Source: Lamellibrachia columna (lineage: Eukaryota; Annelida; Polychaeta; Sabellida; Siboglinidae). Taken from it: DNA of 64,000 bases. Positions 10,601 through 22,600 of this stretch are shown in pieces. Position 1 is the stretch's first letter. Each line of letters begins with the position of its first letter. A program made the position numbers and the translations under genes. The notes under the pieces were generated by a model. It was not told where the DNA came from, did no database searches, and saw only the letters and a program-made list of their open reading frames with translations. The DNA lies in NCBI GenBank assembly GCA_963662155.1, contig OY759269.1, positions 8,662,355-8,726,354 of the forward strand, given 5' to 3'.

Positions 10601-13600
10601 GGTGTGACATTGTGGGGCAGGGTAGGTGGGTGTGACGTAGTGGGGCAGGGTAGGTGGGTGTGACATTGTGTGGCAGGGTAGGTGGGTGTGACATTGTGGG
10701 GCAGGGTAGGTGGGTGTGACATAGTGGGGCATGGAAGGTGGGTGTGACATAGTGGGGCAGGGTAGGTGGGTGTGACATTGTGGGGCAGGGTAGGTGGGTG
10801 TGACATTGTGGGGCAGGGTAGGTGGGTGTGACATTGTGGGGTGGGGTAGGTGGGTGTGACATAGTGGGGCATGGAAGGTGGGTGTGACGTAGTGGGGCAG
10901 GGTAGGTGGGTGTGACATTGTGGGGCAGGGAATGTGGATGTGACTTAGTGAGGCAGGGTAGGTGGGTGTGACATTGTGGGGCGGGGAAGGTGGGTGTGAC
11001 ATTGTGGGGTGGGGAAGGTGAGTGTGACGTAGTGGGGTGGGGAAGGTGGGTGTGACGTAATGAGGCAGGGTAGATGGGTGTGACGTAGTGAGGCAGGGTA
11101 GATGGGTGTGACATATTGGGGTAGGGTAGGTGGGTGTGAGGTTGTGGGGCAGGGTAGGTGGGTGTGACATTGTGGGGCAGGGTAGGTGGGTGTGACATTG
11201 TGGGGCGGGATAGGTGGGTGTGACATTGTGGGGCAGGGTTGGTGGGTGTGACATTGTGGGGCGGGGTAGGTGGGTGTGACATAGTGGGGCATGGAAGGTG
11301 GGTGTGACGTAGTGGGGCAGGGTAGGTGGGTGTGACATAGTGGGGCATGAAAGGTGGGTGTGACGTAGTGGGGCAGGGTAGGTGGGTTTGACATTGTGGG
11401 GCAGGGAAGGTGGGTGTGACATTGTGGGGCGGGGAAGGTGGGTGTGACATTGTGGGGCGGGGAAGGTGGGTGTGACATAGTGGGGCGGGGAAGGTGGGTG
11501 TGATGTAGTGGGGTGGGGAAGGTGGGTGTGACGTAGTGAGGCAGGGTAGGTGGGTGTGACATATTGGGGCGGGGAAGGTGGGTGTGACATATTGGGGTGG
11601 GGAAGGTGGGTGTGACATATTGGGGCTGGGAAGGTGGGTGTGACATATTGGGGCGGGGAAGGTGGGTGTGACATATTGGGGCGGGGAAGGTGGATGTGAC
11701 ATATTGGGGTGGGGAAGGTGTTTTACCAGAATCACACAAGAGCTCTGATCTGTTTCAAAATGTGTGATTTTCAGTCTTTGGCTTAATCAAGTTTATTTAT
11801 ATCTCATTTACAACTCGTTGAATTATATCTTTCAGTCATATATAAATAAATCGGGAGATTTTAGGGGAATCAGGAGATCGGGAGGATGTTTGAAAAATAA
11901 CCAAAAGCTGAAGTTCTCCCACCATATTGGAGCACTTGGAAGGTCTGGATTTACTATTCACTACTTCCTGTAATGATGTCACTTCCTGTAGTAATGTCAC
12001 TTCCTCTTGTAGACCGTTAGTACGAGACATGTGATGAAGTACTTGGTGACTGTGGCAGAGAGAGGTCAACTCAGGTCAGTTGGATTGCAACATCAAACTT
12101 GCATACTCTTCATATGAAATGCAAATTTGCAAATAAAAAAAAAATAGTTAATGTTTTAAAGGCACAAAGTCAGACAGGTTTTATCATAAAATCGTGTTGT
12201 ATAGTAAAATCTATATTTATTCTAACATTCTGACTGTCCAAATGTGTTTTAATGTTCCACAATTGTTTTATATGATTTGACCATATCTGTTTATGAACAT
12301 TGATGTTGTCATTCAGCATGCAATGTTGAGACATTCACATTAAGCAGATAATGGTCAAATAAAAAAATCTGGTTCAATAAATCACATATGAACAGTCACA
12401 ATGTCTAGAATAGATACAGATTATAATATTACCATACAATAAAAAAAATCAGACTTTGTACATTTTAAGAATGTAAATGTGTATCTGCCTATTGTTAATG
12501 CTGGCAACTGAAAATATATTTTGTTTACCAAGAATATGGCCAGTGCATTTGGAAGTGTTTTTAATAGTTTTCTACATATAAAAGGCAACATAATTTATGC
12601 CTTCTGAGTAGCTTACAGACGGTAAGTCTTGTTTACTCTAGTGTTATAGGCAATTATTCAGTGGCAGTGGAAGCTAATAAGTGATTCTGTTTGTTGTGAA
12701 CTTCCCAGCTCCCCATGGCACAGTCTCGGATCAAGAATCGAACAACGGATTCTCAGTTGTAACCCAATCCTAGAAGCATTCGGTAAGGAACTTAGTAGTA
12801 GTAACAGCTTTATTTCATGATGGTGACGTCTATAGCATGATTTCAATCACAATCACTGCTGTACTCTTATGGTCACATTTATTGTATGACTTTCAATGGG
12901 CCATCACAATCACTGCTGTATTCTTACGGCCACAGTTACAGCATGACTTTCAATGGCCCATCACAATAACTGCTGTTCACTTACAGCCACAGTTATAGCA
13001 TGACTTTCAATGGGCCATCACAATCACTGCTGTACTTTTACGGCCACAGTTACAGCAAGACTTTCAATGGGCCATCACAATAACTGCTGTTCACTTACAG
13101 CCACAGTTACAGCATGACTTTCAATGGGCCATCACAATCACTGCTGTACTTTTACGGCCACAGTTACAGCAAGACTTTCAATGGGCCATCACAATCACTG
13201 CTGTACTCTTAAAGCCACAGTTACAGCATGACTCTCAATGGGCCATCACAATCACTGCTGTACTCTTACAACCACAGTTACAGCATGACTCTCAATGGGC
13301 CATCACAATCATTGCAGTACTCTTACAGTCACAGTTACAGCATGACTTTCAATGGGCCATCACAATCACTGCTGTACTTTTACGGCCACAGTTACAGCAA
13401 GACTTTCAATGGGCCATCACAATAACTGCTGTTCACTTACAGCCACAGTTACAGCATGACTTTCAATGGGCCATCACAATCACTGCTGTACTTTTACGGC
13501 CACAGTTACAGCAAGACTTTCAATGGGCCATCACAATCACTGCTGTACTCTTAAAGCCACAGTTACAGCATGACTCTCAATGGGCCATCACAATCACTGC

Positions 13601-16600
13601 TGTACTCTTACAGCCACAGTTACAGCATGACTTTCAATGGGCCATCACAATCACTGCTGTACTTTTACGGCCACAGTTACAGCAAGACTTTCAATGGGCC
13701 ATCACAATAACTGCTGTTCACTTACAGCCACAGTTACAGCATGACTTTCAATGGGCCATCACAATCACTGCTGTACTTTTACGGCCACAGTTACAGCAAG
13801 ACTTTCAATGGGCCATCACAATCACTGCTGTACTCTTACAACCACAGTTACAGCATGACTTTCAATGGGCCATCACAATCACTGCTGTACTCTTACAGCC
13901 ACAGTTACAGCATGACTTTCAATTGGTCATCACAATCACTGCTGTACTCTTACAACCACAGTTACAGCATGACTCTCAATGGGCCATCACAATCACTGCT
14001 GTACTCTTACAACCACAGTTACAGCATGACTCTCAATGGGCCATCACAATCACTGCTGTACTCTTACAGCCACAGTTACAGCATGAATTTCAATGGGCCA
14101 TCACAATCACTGCTGTACTCTTACAGCCACAGTTACAGCATGACTCTCAATGGGCCATCACAATCATTGCTGTACTCTTACAACCACAGTTACAGCATGA
14201 CTCTCAATGGGCCATCACAATCACTGCTGTACTCTTACAGCCACAGTTACAGCATGACTTTCAATGGGTCATCACAATCACTGCTGTACTCTTACAACCA
14301 CAGTTACAGCATGACTTTCAATGGGCCATCACAATCACTGCTGTACTCTTACAGCCACAGTTACAGCATGACTCTCAATGGGCCATCACAATCACTGTTG
14401 TACTCTTACAGCCACAGTTACAGCATGACTCTCAATGGGCCATCACAATCACTGCTGTACTCTTACAGCCACAGTTACAGCATGACTCTCAATGGGCCAT
14501 CACAATCACTGCTGTACTCTTACAGCCACAGTTACAGCATGAATTTCAATGGGCCATCACAATCACTGCTGTACTCTTACAGCCACAGTTACAGCATGAC
14601 TTTCAATGGGCCATCACAATCACTGCTGTACTCTTACAGCCACAGTTACAGCATGACTCTCAATGGGCCATCACAATCACTGCTGTACTCTTACAGCCAC
14701 AGTTACAGCATGACTTTCAATGGGCCATCACAATCACTGCTGTACTCTTACAGCCACAGTTACAGCATGACTTTCAATGGGCCATCACAATCACTGCTGT
14801 ACTCTTACAGCCACAGTTACAGCATGACTTTCAATGGGCCATCACAATCACTGCTGTACTCTTACAGCCACAGTTACAGCATGACTTTCAATGGGCCATC
14901 ACAATCACTGCTGTACTCTTACAACCACAGTTACAGCATGACTCTCAATGGGCCATCACAATCACTGCTGTACTCTTACAACCACAGTTACAGCATGACT
15001 TTCAATGGGCCATCACAATCACTGCTGTACTCTTACAGCCACAGTTACAGCATGAATTTCAATGGGCCATCACAACCACTGCTGTACTCTTACAGCCACA
15101 GTTACAGCATGACTTTCAATGGGCCATCACAATCACTGCTGTACTCTTACAACCACAGTTACAGCATGACTTTCAATGGGCCATCACAATCACTGCTGTA
15201 CTCTTACAACCACAGTTACAGCATGACTCTCAATGGGCCATCACAATCACTGCTGTACTCTTACAGCCACAGTTACAGCATGAATTTCAATGGGCCATCA
15301 CAATCACTGCTGTACTCTTACAGCCACAGTTACAGCATGAATTTCAATGGGCCATCACAATCACTGCTGTACTCTTACAACCACAGTTACAGCATGACTC
15401 TCAATGGGCCATCACAATCACTGCTGTACTCTTACAGCCACAGTTACAGCATGAATTTCAATGGGCCATCACAATCACTGCTGTACTCTTACAGCCACAG
15501 TTACAGCATGACTTTCAATGGGCCATCACAATCACTGCTGTACTCTTACAGCCACAGTTACAGCATGAATTTCAATGGGCCATCACAATCACTGCTGTAC
15601 TCTTACAGCCACAGTTACAGCATGACTTTCAATGGGCCATCACAATCACTGCTGTACTCTTACAGCCACAGTTACAGCATGAATTTCAATGGGCCATCAC
15701 AATCACTGCTGTACTCTTACAACCACAGTTACAGCATGACTCTCAATGGGCCATCACAATCACTGCTGTACTCTTACAGCCACAGTTACAGCATGAATTT
15801 CAATGGGCCATCACAATCACTGCTGTACTCTTACAGCCACAGTTACAGCATGACTTTCAATGGGCCATCACAATCACTGCTGTACTCTTACAACCACAGT
15901 TACAGCATGACTCTCAATGGGCCATCACAATCACTGCTGTACTCTTACAACCACAGTTACAGCATGACTCTCAATGGGCCATCACAATCACTGCTGTACT
16001 CTTACAACCACAGTTACAGCATGACTCTCAATGGGCCATCACAATCACTGCTGTACTCTTACAGCCACAGTTACAGCATGACTCTCAATGGGCCATCACA
16101 ATCACTGCTGTACTCTTACAGCCACAGTTACAGCATGACTTTCAATGGGTCATCACAATCACTGCTGTACTCTTACAACCACAGTTACAGCATGACTCTC
16201 AATGGGCCATCACAATCACTGCTGTACTCTTACAACCACAATTACAGCATGACTCTCAATGGGCCATCACAATCACTGCTGTACTCTTACAGCCACAGTT
16301 ACAGCATGAATTTCAATGGGCCATCACAATCACTGCTGTACTCTTACAGCCACAGTTACAGCATGACTCTCAATGGGCCATCACAATCACTGCTGTACTC
16401 TTACAGCCACAGTTACAGCATGACTCTCAATGGGCCATCACAATCACTGCTGTACTCTTACAACCACAGTTACAGCATGACTTTCAATGGGCCATCACAA
16501 TCACTGCTGTACTCTTACAGCCACAGTTACAGCATGACTCTCAATGGGCCATCACAATCACTGCTGTACTCTTACAGCCACAGTTACAGCATGACTCTCA

Positions 16601-19600
16601 ATGGGCCATCACAATCACTGCTGTACTCTTACAGCCACAGTTACAGCATGAATTTCAATGGGCCATCACAATCACTGCTGTACTCTTACAGCCACAGTTA
16701 CAGCATGACTTTCAATGGGCCATCACAATCACTGCTGTACTCTTACAGCCACAGTTACAGCATGACTTTCAATGGGCCATCACAATCACTGCTGTACTCT
16801 TACAGCCACAGTTACAGCATGACTCTCAATGGGCCATCACAATCACTGCTGTACTCTTACAACCACAGTTACAGCATGACTCTCAATGGGCCATCACAAT
16901 CACTGCTGTACTCTTACAGCCACAGTTACAGCATGACTTTCAATGGGCCATCACAATCACTGCTGTACTCTTACAGCCACAGTAACAGCATGACTCTCAA
17001 TGGGCCATCACAATCACTGCTGTACTCTTACAGCCACAGTTACAGCATGACTCTCAATGGGCCATCACAATCACTGCTGTACTCTTACAGCCACAGTTAC
17101 AGCATGACTTTCAATGGGTCATCACAATCACTGCTGTACTCTTACAACCACAGTTACAGCATGACTCTCAATGGGCCATCACAATCACTGCTGTACTCTT
17201 AAAGCCACAGTTACAGCATGACTTTCAATGGGCCATCACAATCACTGCTGTACTCTTAAAGCCACAGTTACAGCATGACTATCAATGGGCCATCACAATC
17301 ACTGCTGTACTCTTAAAGCCACAGTTACAGCATGACTATCAATGGGCCATCACAATCACTGCTGTACTCTTACAGCCACAGTTACAGCATGACTTTCAAT
17401 GGGCCATCACAATCACTGCTGTACTCTTAAAGCCACAGTTACAGCATGACTATCAATGGGCCATCACAATCACTGCTGTACTCTTACAACCACAGTTACA
17501 GCATGACTCTCAATGGGCCATCACAATCACTGCTGTACTCTTACAACCACAGTTACAGCATGACTTTCAATGGGCCATCACAATCACTGCTGTACTCTTA
17601 CATGTTATAACTGTGGCTGTAAGAGTACAGCAGTGATTGTGATGGCCCATTGAAAGTCATGCTCTTATAGCCACAGTTGTATAACTTAAGAAAAGACACA
17701 TAATTTAAAACAATATATTACACTAATAATTAAATACGTAATTTCATTTCAGCCAAAAAAGGCCCATGTATAGCCCTCCTCTATATACTGTGACATAACG
17801 CTACACACACTTTCACAAGTTACCCGATCTAACGATCAAAGTCAATTCTTTCAATGATGTTGCCAGAAGTGAGGACTCTTATTAAGCCGACTACACATAA
17901 TCACACACTGAAGGTTTATGGTGGGCTAAATGAATGGCCGAGACAGCTTTAAATATTGATATTAGTGTATGTGTTGTTTGTTGATTAACAGGTAATGCAT
18001 CTACGGCGAGAAACCGCAACAGTTCTCGATTCGGGAAATACATACAACTTCACTTTGACTGGTAGGCAGAAGCATCATGGCTTCGGGATCAATATTCTGT
18101 ATCATTTTAAGAACATGGTTTGCTTAAATTATATAACCTGGTAGTGGAGATACTAGTGTTGCAAATGTTGACGTTCCTTCTTGTTTGACATTTTTATTAT
18201 TTTATTATTATTATTTTTTATTTTGATTGATTTTTGAAGTTCAGTATTTGTTATTTTGATAATATACAAGTACTTGCATTCATAAATGTCTTATATAATA
18301 TTAACTTTTATAGCAATAATCTATTAATCTTTAGTGACAGTATCATGGTATCTATATAAGTATTGTAATTAGGAAATAACTTTTAGGGGGAGTAAACAAG
18401 TTCTTCTTCAACTCCCTCCATTTCTAACACACGACTACCGTAGTTTTGACTTACTATTGTGCATAATATATTCTATTTAGATAATTACATAATACCAAAG
18501 TATACTGGTTTTATAATAAAATAAAATGTTGATGAAAATAAATATGTTTGTTTGATTGAAATACGTAATAAACAGTTTTTAATTGATATGTAATGATATC
18601 CATTTTAACTTGATGCACACAAATTTGTGTAGTATACTAAGATGTTTGAAACTAATCAAATAACTGAATCATGCACAAAGGAATTTTTCTTGTGATTGTT
18701 ATATTATTGATAAGGTAGATAATACTAGATATAAATAAATACATTGTATTATTATGTGTCATAGCTACGTATGAAAGAAGCTAAATAAATGCACATAAGG
18801 ATATACTTGTTAAACTTTACCCATTCCTAAATTTAAATGACATTAGATGCCAAGTAAATTGCAGCACCCATGCGAATAAACTCGTCATGTTTGGTTCAGG
18901 AGTGGTGCAGTAGGTGGCGCCAGCATACAGACATATTTGCTCGAGAAGACGAGGGTGGTGTGTCGTTGTGCTGACGAATCAAACTTCCACATATTTTACC
19001 AGGTAAGGAATGTTGTTAAGTCTGCCATTCCTGTATAGCGCATTTTAATTTTTATGTTCACACAAATTGTGGATAAATCTTGGGATGAAACATCAAATTT
19101 GCCAATAGTTTCCATAATTATACGATAGGTGGTGCCACCGTTGATTTTGGCATAGGTGATGAAAGAGCCAAACCATAAGAAAAGGGTCAGACCACAACTA
19201 AGATGACCGTGGACTGTGTAAAGAGGAATGTTCAACAAGCAGAGAGGGTGACAGGTGGAGGGAGAAGGGTGCCAATAGGGCAGTGCATGAATTATCATTC
19301 CCCTCTATAGGGGAGCTATGAGGAAGAACACAAAAAAAGAATTTTTACATGGAACTGGCCAAAGTTAATTTATCATTTCCATTGGAAAATTGTTTACGTC
19401 AGGGTAGTTTACTAAAATGTGTTTTTAGATAAGTTTAAAATTTATTATCAGGTTTCCCTGTGTGCACCAATAAAAAGCCCATATTATTTGGTCCCAGTTG
19501 TGACAAGTGATTGAACCCACTTCTCCTGGACTGCTGTCTCTTTAAGATGCTGTTCCTAGAGATAGAGAAAAGAAATGATAGCAAGTAGCAAATCAAGCCA

Positions 19601-22600
19601 AATAGTCTCCCTGTCAGTGCAGGAATCTTGTCAGGCAATAAGCAAGTGTTTTCTATTAGAATAAATGAATATTTTACTAACATCTAAATAGTATTGATAG
19701 AGAGGCCTGCTAGTCTAGTATATATTTAGATGCACAACACATTGTCAAATGTCGGGGGGGGGTCTTTCCGTTTGAAATATTCTTTAACCCATTAGGCCCC
19801 AGGATTTTATTAAAACATGCTCTCTTGTTCCCAGGATTTCTGGCAAATTTTTAGCGATTTTACTTCCTGTGTTCAAAAATATGTAGAAAAAAAACTATTC
19901 AATATTGACAATTACAAGTTGTGTTTATTTTGAAGAGTAGTAATTTCTCCACATGCATGTATACATAGAAATAGGATATATTAATAAAATGTTGACATTT
20001 GATCACAATTTGCAAAGACAAAATAGTATATTTGTTAAAACTTTGAAAGTTGCGACTGACATTTCACAATGATCCCATGCTATAACCCTAGGCAACTCAG
20101 CGAAGAAAATGTAGCTATATGTGTTAGCTTTGCACCACTGAAAACATTATCAAATTCTGACGGTTATTTTTCAGGTTACACCATATTTTATCATGACAAA
20201 TATAGAAATAAAAAATTTTGAGATAGCGTGGACAAAACCGATGAAAATCAAGATTTCCGAATGTAACGAGCTGTTGTTGTTGCAAAATGTATCCTCTAGG
20301 GTAGCGTTTAGTTCAGTAGTTGTTCGCCAGGATTTTTTTTAATAGAGGGTCCTGTATGCGGCCGGCGGCGGCCGTTCCAGGACTGCACAGAGCGGCCGGC
20401 CGCGGCCGTTGTGGGGTCTAATGGGTTAACAGAGATGAGAATGAGCATGCTAATATGGCTAGATAAAATGGATAAACTAAGCCAACCAGAGAGACAGTTT
20501 ACTAATAATGATACAGGCTATGGTCATCCTAACTTGGCTGTTCGAACACTGAAGTTTCATTAATACGCCACCAGAGGGTGTGTTGCGGCAGTTCTCAAGA
20601 GAATTGTTTTTTTTTGGTAGAGAATTGACGGTGGATGAATCAAAAAACGACTTGACAGATCACATGACAAACAAAGCGACACCTGTTAATTTAGCCTGCA
20701 AACTTGACAGACTAGTCAGTCTCCAGGCTTTGGCAACATGTTTCAGCAGCAGGATACATCTTCATATACTCTAGAACAATTTTTTTACAGATGCTGGCTG
20801 GTTGTGATGCAGCGATGATAAAACGGTTGTGTCTGTCGGCTGTGGAAGAGGGAACGACTACAGGTGGCAGCACTGAGTTTCGGATTGCTGACACGAATCA
20901 ACGATCTACAGGTCAGCTTGAAATTGAAATATAATTTTATATGTAGAGATTAAAATAAATGTTGAACGATCTTTTGTTTCCCATCAGCTGCAGAATACAT
21001 TTGTGCGTGCGTAAAAGAATTGACAGGTCTTTTCTTTTAATATTCAGGTATAACAATCTTGGTTGTTGATGAGTACCATTTTTCATATGTATGAACATAT
21101 TGTTTGGTATGTTTAGAATATAAAAATGATTGTAATATAATCTGGGCTAGCTCTGGTGTTGTACTTTGTTTAGCCATTTTGGCTAAAGCACCCAAACGTT
21201 TGTTTAGTCAAATACATATTGCTTTAGCCGAATTGTTTAATATGCGTCAGGAAAACAACAAACGCTCATGTGGTCTGCATGCTTTTTAACGAAAATGCTG
21301 ATGCCAGCGGTGGCCAAATTGGCTCAGATGGGTAACTTTTGCTTAGCCAAATCTCATGCCTTGTGGCCTATGGCCCAAATGGCTACCGGCAGCACTAGCC
21401 TAGATAATTTTATATATAATTACAATATTTCAAGTTGACATTGAATAAACTACAGGAAATTAGAAAAACATTAATTCAATTGACACAACTTTGACCAAGT
21501 TCTGTTGCTATAGTCTTCAGAATTAATCAATATTATTCATTTGTTTCACGCGTCTTGTCTAGAATAATTTCACATTTGAGCATCAGGGAACCTGTGCTAA
21601 ATCAATTAAGGAAGTTTTTTAATGGTTGCATTTGACAGTTTTCTTTAGAACCTGTCAACTACATCACAAATTATATTCCAGAAACTGATGCCGCCGATTG
21701 GCAGTCAACTGGGGAGGCTCTTGGAGGTATTGGGTTAACTTCTGACGAACAGTTCCACATTTTCCAGGTAGGAAAGATGGCATGCCAGAATTTGTCTCAT
21801 AGACACATTGAACTTGTTTACCCCACATATCCATATGTGCAACCTCTAAGTGGTACACACCTGTACAACTGGTTGTAGAAATCTGTAAGACCCGAAAACA
21901 AACCCATGTCTGCTGGTGTGCATGCTCAGAAGGAGGTCACCGTTCAAAATGCACAAGACTATGTCAATAAGTTGCATTTGAAGCAATAATATATCACAAT
22001 ATTTGGACAGCAACAATACCAAATGAAGCAAGACAAAATTGCATAATTTATAACAATATTAGTTAGAGTCGTCATTTGCATAACTAAGTTTTTAAACATT
22101 GAAGTGGTGATGTAGGACTTTTTGATAAACGAGTGGCTTTCTTATCCATTTACAGTTGTTATCTTTGTTATTCTGTCTGACCTTTGACCTGTGCCCAGTT
22201 GTTGACATTATTATCAGGTGTTCACTTAAAAGATGTTCATGCTTTCACCTATCCCAGGTCAAAGATGTTCATGCTTTCACCTGTCCCAGGTCAAAGATGT
22301 TCATGCTTTCACCTGTCCCAGGTCAAAGATGTTCATGCGTTCACCTGTCCCAGGTCAAAGATGTTCATGCATTCACCTGTCCCAGGTCAAAGATGTTCAT
22401 ACTTTCACCTGTCCCAGGTCAAAGATGTTCATACTTTCACCTGTCTGAGGTCAGTGTTATTGTCGTCACATGTTCTGTTCATTTGTTCACCTGGACCCCT
22501 GATGCCTGTTGTCAGGTGTTGGCAGCCGTCCTGCACCTGGGAGACGTGGAGGTGACAGTGAGCACTGAGGACGAGGACATGTGCTGCATCCAGTCCGACA

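Noticed and set aside
10281..11739. Minus-strand ORFs of 484, 404 and 264 codons with [14 protein letters not shown] repeats
   Set aside because: All three minus-strand frames are open because of the 28-bp repeat; this is the donor-seeded array, not a proline-rich protein gene.
13741..17202. 1153-codon ORF of 19-residue repeats (and a second 1020-codon frame)
   Set aside because: It is a tandem array without stops, open in more than one frame, lying inside a MYO19 intron between exons whose phases join perfectly. No sign of selection on one frame.
12842..17602. CRISPR array
   Set aside because: Units are contiguous tandem repeats without unique spacers, in an animal intron.
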